The notes under the pieces are model-generated. The model saw nothing but the letters and a program-made list of their open reading frames with translations, ran no database searches and was not told where the DNA came from. Shown one piece after another: positions 1 to 8,510 of a stretch of 33,781 nucleotides of DNA. Source of the DNA: Sphingomonadales bacterium. Its GTDB lineage: Bacteria; Pseudomonadota; Alphaproteobacteria; Sphingomonadales; Sphingomonadaceae. Numbering within the stretch: the first letter of the stretch is position 1; each line of letters starts with the position of its first letter. The stretch is from the NCBI GenBank assembly GCA_027485485.1, contig JAIXQY010000079.1:1-33781 (forward strand), in the 5' to 3' direction. Both the position numbers and the translations under genes were made by a program.

Positions 1-644
1 CGGTCTTCCAGCGCGGCCAGCGCGGCATGGATATCGGCCAGGCCGGGGCCAGAGATCACCCGTTCGGCCGAAACCCGGACAAAGCGGCGGCGGAAATGCG
101 CCAGGATCGCGTCTTCCAGACTGTCCACCGGGGAAAAATCGCCGTGGCTGCCTTCGGTGGGCAGCACCTGCCAATCCGCGCCGCCGTTCTTCACCAACAA
201 GCCAACGCCCAGCCCGGTGCCGGGGCCAAGCACGGAGATGGTGCCTCGGTCCGGCAGCGGCTGATCCGGGCCACACAGATGGCGGAACTGATCGGGCCCG
301 CAGGCGCCAACGGCATAGGCCACCGCTTCGAAATCATTGACCAGCACATGGGCATCAAGGCCGAGCTTCTCGTTCACCAGCGCCGGCCGGATCACCCAAG
401 GATTGTTGGTCAGCTTCAGCTCTTCGCCCACCACCGGGGCGGCCACGGCAATGGCGGCGGCGCGCGGCAGGGGCCGGCCCAGATTGGCGCCAAATGCCTC
501 CCACGCCATCTGCAGCGAGGCATGATCGGCACAGCGCAGCACCATCGGTTCATCCAGCGCAATCACATGGCCGGCACCGTCCAGCCGGGCCAGCGCAAAG
601 CGGGCGTGGGTACCACCGATATCGGCTGCAACCAGTTCAGTCAT
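1..644 (-). CDS. glk: Glucokinase, 3' end outside the window (partial)
   Basis: ATP-dependent phosphorylation of glucose to glucose 6-phosphate in the cytoplasm. The reading frame is open to the window edge and gives the N-terminal 214 residues; bacterial Glk proteins are usually about 320-330 residues. Near the N-terminus is the phosphate-binding motif ADIGGTHARFALAR, followed by the LVNDFEAVAYAV segment carrying the conserved Asp of the hexokinase/ASKHA fold, the glycine-rich LGPGTGLGVG loop and a TEGSHGDFSP segment resembling the Glk sugar-binding motif. This is the Glk (PF02685) type rather than the ROK type. The ATG lies inside the 3' end of zwf (8-base overlap), so the two are translationally coupled. 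It is missing from the ORF track because the frame has no stop in the window. In this operon it would phosphorylate glucose released by the upstream glucosidases and supply the substrate of Zwf. Confidence 0.93.
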   Translation of the reverse strand, partial: MTELVAADIGGTHARFALARLDGAGHVIALDEPMVLRCADHASLQMAWEAFGANLGRPLPRAAAIAVAAPVVGEELKLTNNPWVIRPALVNEKLGLDAHVLVNDFEAVAYAVGACGPDQFRHLCGPDQPLPDRGTISVLGPGTGLGVGLLVKNGGADWQVLPTEGSHGDFSPVDSLEDAILAHFRRRFVRVSAERVISGPGLADIHAALAALED

Positions 645-2082
645 GCCAACTCACCCCGTCACGTTCGGTCAAGGCAATGGCCGCCGATGGGCCCCAGGTG
701 CCAGCGGCATAGGGCTTCACCATCATGCCGGTTTCGGCCCAGCCGGCGCGGATCGCATCGATCCAGGTCCATTGCGCCTCCACCTCGTCGCGGCGGACAA
801 ACAGCGTCTGCCGGCCCTCGACCAGATCAAGCAGCAGCCGTTCATAGGCGATGCGGCGGCGCACATCGGCAAAGGCGTTCTTCATGCCGATATCCAGCGG
901 CACGGCGCGCAGCTTCAGCCCGTCGCGATCCAGGCCCGGCACCTTGGCCATCATCTGCAGGCCCACATTCTCATCGGGCTGGATCGAGATGATCAGCTTG
1001 TTGGGCTTCATCGCGGCATCGCCGAACATGCTGTGCGGCACAGGCCGGAACTGCACGATGATCTCGCTCAACCGTTCGGGCAGGCGTTTGCCGGTGCGCA
1101 GATAGAAGGGCACGCCCTTCCAGCGCCAATTGTCGACATGGGCCTTCAAGGCCACGAAGGTTTCGGTGTTGGAGGCCCGGCCCAGTTCCTCGGCATAGGC
1201 CTTCACCGGCTGGCCACCGCTGGAACCTGCGCCATATTGGCCGCGCACGCTGTGGCTTTCCACGTCGCGGGCGGTGATCGGGCGCAGTGATCGCAGCACC
1301 TTCACCTTTTCATCGCGCACGGCGGCTGGGTCCAATCGGGCCGGCGGCTCCATCGCCACCAGCGCCAGCAATTGCAGCATATGGTTCTGCACCATGTCGC
1401 GCAGGGCGCCCATGCCGTCATAATAATCGGCCCGGGATTCCAGGCCCACGGTTTCACCCACGCTGATCTGCACATGATCGATACCGGTGGCGTTCCACAG
1501 CGGTTCGAACAATATGTTGCCAAAGCGCAGCGCGAGCAGATTCTGGACGGTTTCCTTGCCCAGATAATGATCGATGCGGAAAATCTGGCTTTCCGGATAG
1601 GCGCTGGCGACGGCATCGTTGATGGCGCGGCTGCTGGCCAGATCATGGCCCAACGGCTTTTCCAGCGCCAACCGCGCGCCGGCACAGGCGAGGCCGGCGC
1701 CGGCCAGCCCGGCGATGGTGGGGCCGAACAGGCTGGGGGCGGTCGACAGGAAGATCGCCAGCCGGCAGGGATCGCCCACCTCGGCGGCCAGCGCCGAAAA
1801 GCCTTCGGGCTGGTTGGCATCCAGCGGCACATAGGCGAGGCGATCGAGGAAGGTGGCGACCGCCGCGGCCGGGCGGCGTTCGGGTTCGAGAAATTGTTCC
1901 AGCGCCTTGGCCGCCATGTCGCGGAAGGCGGCGGTATCCAGCGCCGAGCGGGCGGTGCCGATGATGCGCAGATCCGGGTGGAGCAGGCCATCGGCCGACA
2001 GGCCGAACAGCGACGGCAGCAGCATGCGGCGCGACAGATCGCCGGTGGCACCGAACAGCAACAGGGAGGTGGCGATGGTCAT
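637..2082 (-). CDS. zwf: Glucose-6-phosphate 1-dehydrogenase
   Basis: Oxidises glucose 6-phosphate to 6-phosphogluconolactone with reduction of NAD(P)+, the entry step of the Entner-Doudoroff and oxidative pentose-phosphate routes. The 481-residue length is normal for the family. The N-terminal Rossmann motif GATGDLSRR (residues 11-19) binds the dinucleotide, EKPLG is at 141-145, and the signature substrate/active-site motif RIDHYLGKE is at 169-177 with the catalytic His. The C-terminal YAAGTWGP is also typical. ATG start; the start overlaps the esterase stop by 4 bases (ATGA) and the stop overlaps the glk start by 8 bases. No 6-phosphogluconolactonase gene lies between zwf and glk; it could be beyond the window edge. 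Its position at the end of a glucan-degradation operon implies that the sugar released is intended for the ED pathway. Confidence 0.97.
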   Translation of the reverse strand: MTIATSLLLFGATGDLSRRMLLPSLFGLSADGLLHPDLRIIGTARSALDTAAFRDMAAKALEQFLEPERRPAAAVATFLDRLAYVPLDANQPEGFSALAAEVGDPCRLAIFLSTAPSLFGPTIAGLAGAGLACAGARLALEKPLGHDLASSRAINDAVASAYPESQIFRIDHYLGKETVQNLLALRFGNILFEPLWNATGIDHVQISVGETVGLESRADYYDGMGALRDMVQNHMLQLLALVAMEPPARLDPAAVRDEKVKVLRSLRPITARDVESHSVRGQYGAGSSGGQPVKAYAEELGRASNTETFVALKAHVDNWRWKGVPFYLRTGKRLPERLSEIIVQFRPVPHSMFGDAAMKPNKLIISIQPDENVGLQMMAKVPGLDRDGLKLRAVPLDIGMKNAFADVRRRIAYERLLLDLVEGRQTLFVRRDEVEAQWTWIDAIRAGWAETGMMVKPYAAGTWGPSAAIALTERDGVSWHD

Positions 2083-3002
2083 GCCTGGCCTTTGAACAGG
2101 AATGTGAACGTTAACGCAAGCCTTGCAGCCCAGCTGGCCTCGTTATGGCCCGTGCCGGGGAACGCCCGCGATACGGCATCCTGCCCCCCTGATCCATTGA
2201 ATGTCCAGCCGGCGGCAAGCAGCGCCTTGTCGGCCACGGCCTGGAACGGGGCATAATGTTGATCCAGCCCCTGATCGCCATGGTCCAGCCACAGGCGGCG
2301 GCCGGCGGGCTGGCCGAGCCGATCGCGAATCCAGCCCGCAATCGCAGCCTGGATCGCCGGCACCTCACCGGCTTGCGGCTCGGGCTGGGGCGCCAGCACG
2401 GGCCAGTGGGTGGACAGGCAGCCGGCCGCACGGAACAGATCGGGCCGCTCCATCAAGGCGTTCAACGAAGCGAGACCGCCCATCGAGGAGCCGGCGATCA
2501 CCGCCTTGCCCGGCGCCACCGGATAGGTCTGGCGCAGCATTGGCAGCACCTGATCGGCCAGCAGGCCCAGATAGGCCGCCGATCGCGACGGGCCACCGCC
2601 GGCCTGGTTGAACCGGGCGGCGAGTGGCCCTGGCAACCGCGCCATCAGATCGGCCGGCACATAATCGCCCCAACGCTGCGCGCCCGTGTTCCACACGCCC
2701 GCCACGATCATCGGCGGCAGCGTGCCGGCGGCCATCCCGGCCATGATGGTTTCGGCCACGCTCCAGGTCACGCCGCCATAGGCCGAGGCCGGCTCAAACA
2801 GATTCTGGCCATCATGCATCAGCAGCAGCGGCAGTGTCTGGCCAGCCGGGGCATCGGGCGGCACCCACACATCAACATGGCGCGGCATCAGGCCGGGCGC
2901 GGTGATGTTCGCATGGCGGGCGAACTGAATCGATTCGCGCGCCAGGGCCGGCGCCGCCGCCAGCGCAGCGCCGCTGGCCAGCAGAGCGCGTCGGCTGATC
3001 AT
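2079..3002 (-). CDS. Exported alpha/beta-hydrolase, enterochelin-esterase-like
   Basis: Predicted serine esterase of the alpha/beta-hydrolase fold, resembling the putative esterase family PF00756 (Fes/esterase D type). The N-terminus ISRRALLASGAALAAAPALA is a signal peptide with a twin-arginine-like start, so export to the periplasm is likely. The nucleophile elbow GSSMGG places the catalytic Ser at residue 173; Asp240/Asp243 and the His in GTGHNE (residue 286) are plausible triad partners. HDGQNLF near residue 73 is common in this family. Length is 307 residues. The start overlaps the GH97 stop by 4 bases and the stop overlaps the zwf start by 4 bases. Esterases of this kind recur in glycan-utilisation operons, where they may remove acyl decorations from sugars, but the substrate cannot be told from sequence. 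The fold call is strong; the role is inference. Confidence 0.85.
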   Translation of the reverse strand: MISRRALLASGAALAAAPALARESIQFARHANITAPGLMPRHVDVWVPPDAPAGQTLPLLLMHDGQNLFEPASAYGGVTWSVAETIMAGMAAGTLPPMIVAGVWNTGAQRWGDYVPADLMARLPGPLAARFNQAGGGPSRSAAYLGLLADQVLPMLRQTYPVAPGKAVIAGSSMGGLASLNALMERPDLFRAAGCLSTHWPVLAPQPEPQAGEVPAIQAAIAGWIRDRLGQPAGRRLWLDHGDQGLDQHYAPFQAVADKALLAAGWTFNGSGGQDAVSRAFPGTGHNEASWAARLALTFTFLFKGQA

Positions 3003-5044
3003 TTGATCGGCTCGAACCGCGCCGCCGCGCCGCCGCCACCGCCGGCCAGATGCAGGGCCAGCCGGTCGGTGCTGGTCACGATGCGGGTTTCCACGGCCAG
3101 ATCATGCGGGTTGGCATCGGCCGCCGGGCCATCGCGCCACAGGGTGAGGCGATAGCGCGTGCCGGGGCTGAGGAAGCTGAGCGGCACGTCTGCATCCACC
3201 GCCGCCTTGCCGCCGGCCGCGCCAAGCCACCAATCCGAACCGCCGCGCCGTTGCCGGGCGGTGACGACATGGCTGCCGGGTTCGCCGGCCAGTGTGATGG
3301 ATTCCTGCCAGTCCACCGGAACGGCGCGAATGAAGTCCATCGCTGCCTTGGGCGACTTGGCATAATTCTCGGGCAGATCGGCGACCATCTGCAGCGGGGA
3401 GTAGATGGTCACATAGAGCGCCAGCTGCTTGGCCAGTGTGGACGGGATCTTCTGGCCGCGGCCCTGCAACGAGACGATGCCGGGTGTATAGTCCATCGGC
3501 CCGGCCAGAAGCCGGGTGAAGGCCAGGGTCGCCTCATGCTCCGGCCCGTTGTTGGGGTTGCCCCAGGCGTTGAACTCCATGCCGCGCGCGCCTTCGCGGC
3601 TTACCCAGTTCGGGAACGTGCGCCTGAGCCCGGTGTCCTTGATCGGTTCATGGGCATTGACGGAGACATGCTGTTTGGCAGCGGCTTCCAGCACCTTCAC
3701 ATGGTGGCGGGCGCTGGCCTGGCCTTCGTGCCATTCATAGGTGATGGCGCGCGGCTGGCCGTTCATGTCGGTGCCGGGCGTTGTCGCTGCAACCTGCAAG
3801 CCGCCGGCATCGGCGACATAGCCGGTCTTCACCATCGTCACGCCGTTCCTGGCATAATAGGCCATGCCGGCATCCAGCTGCGCCTCATAATTGGCGAGAT
3901 TGCCGCTGGTTTCATGGTGGCCGATCAGGCCGATGCCCTTTTTCTTCGCGTGGGCGGCAATCGCCGTCATGTCGAAATCGGGGGTGGGCTGATCGAAACG
4001 GAAATCCCAGCCGTTGGCGAACCAGTCACCATCCCAGCCCTTGTTCCAGCCTTCGATGAGGAGGCCGCACAGGCCATTGGCGGCGGCCCAGTCGATCATC
4101 TTCACCGTGTTGGCGGTGGTGGCGCCATGCTTGGGCCCAGTGGCCCAGCTTTCGGTTTCAAGATGCATGGACCACCAGATGCCGCCATATTTGCACGGCG
4201 TCACCCACGACACGTCGCCCAGCCGGTTGGGCTCATTCAAGTTGAGGATCAGGCTGCTATTGGCCAGCACCGGGGCGTTGTCTCCGATCATCACCACCCG
4301 CCACGGGGTGGCAAAGGGTGCAGCCACCACCACCGCCGGCCCGCTGGCCGATGGGGTGAGCGCGGCGCGGAACACACCATTGCCGGCCGGTTGCAGGTTC
4401 ATGCCGGCATAATCGATCAGCGCGGCTTCATGGATGGATAGCCAGGTGCCGGTGGCGGTGCGCATCGTCATCGGCGTTTGCGCCAGGCCAACTTCGGTGA
4501 TGCCGGTGGCGCGATAGAGATATTCCTCGCGGTTCCATTCCAGCGCCGGAATCCACCAGGCCTTGCCGCCCGCGGCATCGGCAATGCGGAATTCGGTGAG
4601 TTCCGCCACGATGCGCAATGTCTTCAGATTCGGCTGCTCGGGAAACGCATAGCGCAGCGCGATGCCATCGTTGAAGGCGCGGACAACCAGATCGAAGCGG
4701 CGTTTCAGCACGCTGGTTTCAGCGATGTGCAGAACCAGTTCATTGTGCTGATCCCGCACCCGCGCGCGCTCACCCCAGGGTTGGTCCCAGCTGCTGTCGC
4801 GGCTGGCGCGGTCTTCGCCGGTGATGGCCAGCTTGCGGTCAAGCTTGGGGGCATCGGCGAGGATGAAGCCCAGGGGCGAGGCGCTGATCAGCGCCTTGCC
4901 GTCGCGGCTGGCCTGCCAATAAAGCCTGCCATCGCCGTCGCCGGTGATGCGCACTTCGGTGCGGCCATCGGGCGAGCGCAGCACCGGTTCGGCGAGTGCC
5001 GGCCAGGCCAGAAAAGCAAGCAGCAGGGAAAGGATCAGGCGCAT
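2999..5044 (-). CDS. Glycoside hydrolase family 97, SusB-like alpha-glucosidase
   Basis: Predicted periplasmic alpha-glucosidase that removes glucose from maltooligosaccharides. The N-terminus has a Sec signal peptide ending at about ALA-E (residues 18-19). The protein has the GH97 layout: N-terminal beta-sandwich, a (beta/alpha)8 barrel from about residue 280 and a C-terminal beta domain; 681 residues is normal. Three glutamates match the catalytic set of the inverting SusB type: HHE at 378, the Glu of NAHEPI at 466 and the Glu of ARGMEF at 490. The 24-residue spacing of the last two equals that of SusB Glu508/Glu532 as I recall it. Retaining GH97 alpha-galactosidases use an Asp nucleophile instead, so glucosidase activity is favoured. 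The start overlaps the preceding GH13 gene by 10 bases and the stop overlaps the esterase by 4 bases. Confidence 0.93.
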   Translation of the reverse strand: MRLILSLLLAFLAWPALAEPVLRSPDGRTEVRITGDGDGRLYWQASRDGKALISASPLGFILADAPKLDRKLAITGEDRASRDSSWDQPWGERARVRDQHNELVLHIAETSVLKRRFDLVVRAFNDGIALRYAFPEQPNLKTLRIVAELTEFRIADAAGGKAWWIPALEWNREEYLYRATGITEVGLAQTPMTMRTATGTWLSIHEAALIDYAGMNLQPAGNGVFRAALTPSASGPAVVVAAPFATPWRVVMIGDNAPVLANSSLILNLNEPNRLGDVSWVTPCKYGGIWWSMHLETESWATGPKHGATTANTVKMIDWAAANGLCGLLIEGWNKGWDGDWFANGWDFRFDQPTPDFDMTAIAAHAKKKGIGLIGHHETSGNLANYEAQLDAGMAYYARNGVTMVKTGYVADAGGLQVAATTPGTDMNGQPRAITYEWHEGQASARHHVKVLEAAAKQHVSVNAHEPIKDTGLRRTFPNWVSREGARGMEFNAWGNPNNGPEHEATLAFTRLLAGPMDYTPGIVSLQGRGQKIPSTLAKQLALYVTIYSPLQMVADLPENYAKSPKAAMDFIRAVPVDWQESITLAGEPGSHVVTARQRRGGSDWWLGAAGGKAAVDADVPLSFLSPGTRYRLTLWRDGPAADANPHDLAVETRIVTSTDRLALHLAGGGGGAAARFEPIK

Positions 5045-6657
5045 GGTGCGATGAGTCCCGAAAAGGGTGGCAACAGCCTGGCGCTGGCACCGCCGTGGCT
5101 GGCAAGGGGGGTGCCGATGGCCAGATCGACAAAGATTGGTTCGGCGCCCAGGTTGAAGGCGCAGACCAGCCGTTCATGGCCCAGCGCGCGGTGCAGGATG
5201 AGCAGATCGCCCGTGGCCACGGCCACATCGGCACTGCCACGCTTGAGGGCTGGTTGCTGCTGGCGCAGAGCCATCAACATGCGGGTCCACTGCAGCATCG
5301 CCTGGGGATCGGCCTGTTGCCGGTCCACCGCCCGCGCCGCATGATCGGCGCCCAATGGCAGCCAGGGCTTGGCGGTGGAAAAGCCGGCCTGGGGCAGCTC
5401 GGCGGCCCAGGGCATCGGGGTGCGGGCGCCATCACGGCCCAGAGTGAGCGGCCAGTTGGCGATGGCTTCAGGGTCCTGCAGATCGTCATAGCCAATCTCG
5501 GCCTGGGTGAGGCCCAGCTCCTCGCCATAATAGAGGAAGATGTTGCCGCGCAGGGCCACCAGCAGCAGCATGATCAGCCGGGCATAGTCATCATGATCCC
5601 AGGCCCCGTGCCAGCGGCTGGCGGCGCGCGGCGCATCATGGTTGGAAAAGGCCCAACTGGGCCAGCCGGTGCCGGCGGTTTGCGGCCATTCGGCCAGCGC
5701 ATCGGCGACCAGCCGGGGCGTGAGTGCCTCGCCATAGAGGAAGTTGAAGCCATAGGCCGAGTTCAGCCGTTTGCTGCCGGCGGTGAAGGCGTGCATTTCG
5801 GCAATCGCCTCGTCCCCGCCCACTTCGGCCACGGTGAAACGCCCCGGATAGTCTGCCATCACGCTGGCCACCCGTTCCAGAAAGCCCGGAATATCGGGGT
5901 GGGACATGTTGTGGATGCGGCGCTGAAAATCGAACGGGCGGGTGCGCTTGTGGTTGCCGCTGGCCGGCGGATTGTCACGCAGCAGCGGATCATGCATCGA
6001 AAAATTGATCGCATCGATGCGGAAGCCATCGACGCCGCGATCCAGCCAGAAGCGCGCCACATCCAATATGGCATCCTGCACTGCATGGTTGTGCAGATTG
6101 AGATCGGGCTGGGAATTCAGGAAGTTGTGCAGATGATACTGCTGCCGCCGGGCGTCCCAGGTCCAGGCCGGGCCGCCGAACACCGATTGCCAGTTGGATG
6201 GCGGGGTGCCATCCGGCTTGGCATCGGCCCACACATACCAATCCGCCTTGGGGTTGGTGCGGCTCTGCCGGCTTTCCTGAAACCAGGCGTGTTGATCGGA
6301 TGTGTGGCTCCACACCTGATCGATGATCACTTTCAGGCCCAGCGCATGGGCGCGGGCGATCAGCGCATCAAAATCGGCCAGCGTGCCGAAGATCGGATCA
6401 ACGCCGCGATAATCGGCCACGTCATAGCCAAAATCCCGCATCGGCGAGGTGAAGAAGGGCGACAGCCAGATCGCATCGACATTCAGCGAGGCAACATGAT
6501 CCAGCCGCGCCGTGATGCCGGGCAGATCGCCAATGCCATCGCCATTGCTGTCCAGAAAGCTCCGCGGATAGATCTGATAGATGCTGGCCCCCAGCCACCA
6601 CGGCGCCGCGGCGGCGGTTTGGGCTTCGGGCAGGGCTTGGGCGGCATCAGGCATCAT
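5035..6657 (-). CDS. GH13 alpha-glucosidase (oligo-1,6-glucosidase / maltase type)
   Basis: Hydrolyses terminal alpha-glucosidic bonds of maltose and maltodextrins. The N-terminal IYQIYPRSFLDSNGDGIGDL is the hallmark of the oligo-1,6-glucosidase/alpha-glucosidase branch of GH13. Catalytic residues are visible in the conserved regions: the nucleophile Asp215 in GFRIDA, the acid/base Glu278 in VAEVGG and the transition-state stabiliser Asp341 in FSNHDA. The length of 540 residues is normal. No signal peptide is evident, so a cytoplasmic enzyme is likely, in contrast to the secreted amylase and GH97 enzyme beside it. It begins ATGATG, and the first ATG overlaps the amylase stop by 4 bases; its stop overlaps the GH97 start by 10 bases. 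A trehalose- or sucrose-cleaving specificity cannot be excluded from sequence alone. Confidence 0.94.
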   Translation of the reverse strand: MMPDAAQALPEAQTAAAAPWWLGASIYQIYPRSFLDSNGDGIGDLPGITARLDHVASLNVDAIWLSPFFTSPMRDFGYDVADYRGVDPIFGTLADFDALIARAHALGLKVIIDQVWSHTSDQHAWFQESRQSRTNPKADWYVWADAKPDGTPPSNWQSVFGGPAWTWDARRQQYHLHNFLNSQPDLNLHNHAVQDAILDVARFWLDRGVDGFRIDAINFSMHDPLLRDNPPASGNHKRTRPFDFQRRIHNMSHPDIPGFLERVASVMADYPGRFTVAEVGGDEAIAEMHAFTAGSKRLNSAYGFNFLYGEALTPRLVADALAEWPQTAGTGWPSWAFSNHDAPRAASRWHGAWDHDDYARLIMLLLVALRGNIFLYYGEELGLTQAEIGYDDLQDPEAIANWPLTLGRDGARTPMPWAAELPQAGFSTAKPWLPLGADHAARAVDRQQADPQAMLQWTRMLMALRQQQPALKRGSADVAVATGDLLILHRALGHERLVCAFNLGAEPIFVDLAIGTPLASHGGASARLLPPFSGLIAPCA

Positions 6658-8510
6658 CGTGCACCTTCGTCACTGCTGCACACCGCCACCCCCAATGGTG
6701 GCAGGCTGATCGTTACTGTGCCCGGCGCTGCGGCCGTGGCGGGGCAGGCGCCCAGCCGGCTGGTCCAGGCCATGCTGGCCGGATCGACCATCACATTGGC
6801 GGTGAGGGGGGTGTTGGCGGTGTTCATCACCACCAGGGTCTCGCCCGCCCGGCCGGACAGGCGGCGGGAAAGGGCAAACAGGCCCGGCGCATCGCCGGCC
6901 GCGCGCACCAAGGTCTGGCCGTGGCGCAGGCGCGGATCGGCGGCGCGCACCGCCGCCATTTCCTTGATGGCGCGGTAAAACGGGTGTTTGGGATCATAAC
7001 TGTCCACCCCATGCCCGGCGGTGGTCGCGAGGCGCTGCATGGCGCGATACTCGGGCACCTGGCTGGCGAACAGCGGCTGGCGGGCGTTCTGATCATTGCC
7101 AGTGCCGATGAAGCCCTGCTCGTCGCCAGCATAAAGCGTTGGCACACCACGGGAAAGTAGCAGAAGCGCATGGGCCAGCAAGGTGCGCTGCGCCAGTTCG
7201 ACCGTGCCGATCTGCGGGTTGGCGCGGCGCACGAACCAGGCAAAACGGCCGCCATCATGGTTGCTGATGAAGCTGGCGTTGGTGCCGGCGGTGGCCTCCC
7301 CCTGGCGGTAGAGCACATCATCGGCGAACAGCCGCGCCAGCACCGATGTGGGCGCTGCACCGGCGATGGTCTGCATGGCGGCGTTGGTCAGGGCGAAATC
7401 CAGCACATTGTCCATGCCGCTGATGATGCTGTTGCGGGCGAGGCGGCCCACATCGACATCGTCGATCGAAACCTCCCCGAAAATATGGAAATTGGGGATG
7501 CCGGCGGCCTTGGCGCGGGCCTGCATGGCCGGCACAAAGGCTTGCCAGAATTGGGGGTTCACATGCTGGGCGGTGTCGACGCGATAACCATCGATGCCCA
7601 GCCGGTCGATCCAGTCGCCATAAATTTCGATCATGCCGGCCACCACGCGCGGATGTTCGGTGGCCAGATCATCCAGGCTGACGAAATCACCGAACTGGCT
7701 GGATTCATTACGGAAAACGGTTTCGCCGCGGTTGTGGTAATAGATGGGATCGTTCAGCCAGGCCGGGGTTTTGGCGCGTTCCTGCCCGGCGGGGATGAAG
7801 GGCGTGTAGGCAAAATCGGGGCGGGTGAATTTGGCCCAGTTTTCGGTGGTGGCGATGTGGTCGCCGGCGAAACCGGGGTTGATCGGGGCGCCCGAAAGGC
7901 CGCCCTGGCGGCTGTAGGGATAGTCCGCCCGGCTGCGGTAAGCGCATGGTTTGTCAACACATTCCCGATACTGGATCACGTCGGCAGTGTGGTTGGTGAC
8001 GATATCGAGATAGACCTTCATGCCGCGGGCGTGGGCGGCATCGACCAGGCGCTTCAGATCGGCGTTGCTGCCCAGATGGGGATCGACCCTGGTGAAATCG
8101 GTGATCCAATAGCCGTGATAGCCGGCCGATTCCTGGCCTGGCCCACCTTGCACCGGCTTGTTGGCAAACACCGGGGCGAGCCACACGGCGGTGGCACCAA
8201 GCCCCTGGATATAATCGAGTTTCTGGATGATGCCGGCGATGTCGCCGCCGTTGAAAAAGGCCTTGGATGTGGGGTCAAAGCCGGTCTGCAGCCGCCCGCC
8301 AACGATGCCGCCGCGATCATTGGTCGGGTCGCCATTGGCGAACCGGTCGGGCAGCAGGAAATAGATCAGCTCATCCTGCGGCGGGCGGGCGCGAACGGCG
8401 GCCAATGCTGCCGGATCGGGCAGGCTGGTGGCCAAAACCGGGGCTTTGGTGGCCGCATTTGCGGCAATTGCGGCCCCAAACAGCAGCGCGGTGGCCAGCG
8501 TGCGGATCAT
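6654..8510 (-). CDS. Exported GH13 alpha-amylase family protein
   Basis: Predicted endo- or exo-acting alpha-amylase that shortens alpha-glucans outside the cytoplasm. Residues 1-20 (MIRTLATALLFGAAIAANA) form a Sec signal peptide. GH13 regions are complete: DIVTNH (about 169-174), the nucleophile Asp312 in GYRVDTAQH, the acid/base Glu346 in FGEV and Asp419 in FISNHD. The FLLPDRFANGDPTND segment near residue 60 is typical of cyclomaltodextrinase/extracellular amylase-like members. ATLYAGDEQG-type sequence (PTLYAGDEQGF) follows the last conserved region, and a C-terminal beta domain completes the 618 residues. The start overlaps the halogenase-like gene by 4 bases (ATGA) and the stop overlaps the alpha-glucosidase by 4. 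In the operon it would create oligosaccharides for the two glucosidases; exact product pattern is unknown. Confidence 0.94.
   Translation of the reverse strand: MIRTLATALLFGAAIAANAATKAPVLATSLPDPAALAAVRARPPQDELIYFLLPDRFANGDPTNDRGGIVGGRLQTGFDPTSKAFFNGGDIAGIIQKLDYIQGLGATAVWLAPVFANKPVQGGPGQESAGYHGYWITDFTRVDPHLGSNADLKRLVDAAHARGMKVYLDIVTNHTADVIQYRECVDKPCAYRSRADYPYSRQGGLSGAPINPGFAGDHIATTENWAKFTRPDFAYTPFIPAGQERAKTPAWLNDPIYYHNRGETVFRNESSQFGDFVSLDDLATEHPRVVAGMIEIYGDWIDRLGIDGYRVDTAQHVNPQFWQAFVPAMQARAKAAGIPNFHIFGEVSIDDVDVGRLARNSIISGMDNVLDFALTNAAMQTIAGAAPTSVLARLFADDVLYRQGEATAGTNASFISNHDGGRFAWFVRRANPQIGTVELAQRTLLAHALLLLSRGVPTLYAGDEQGFIGTGNDQNARQPLFASQVPEYRAMQRLATTAGHGVDSYDPKHPFYRAIKEMAAVRAADPRLRHGQTLVRAAGDAPGLFALSRRLSGRAGETLVVMNTANTPLTANVMVDPASMAWTSRLGACPATAAAPGTVTISLPPLGVAVCSSDEGAR

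Noticed and set aside
27-992. 321-codon plus-strand frame at the window start
   Set aside because: The minus strand encodes glk and zwf here with clear motifs; the plus frame changes character at the glk/zwf junction, as a shadow would.
4996-6978. 660-codon plus-strand frame
   Set aside because: Antisense to the GH13 glucosidase and its neighbours; Gly/Ile/His/Arg-rich shadow typical of GC-rich genes, with no recognisable motif.
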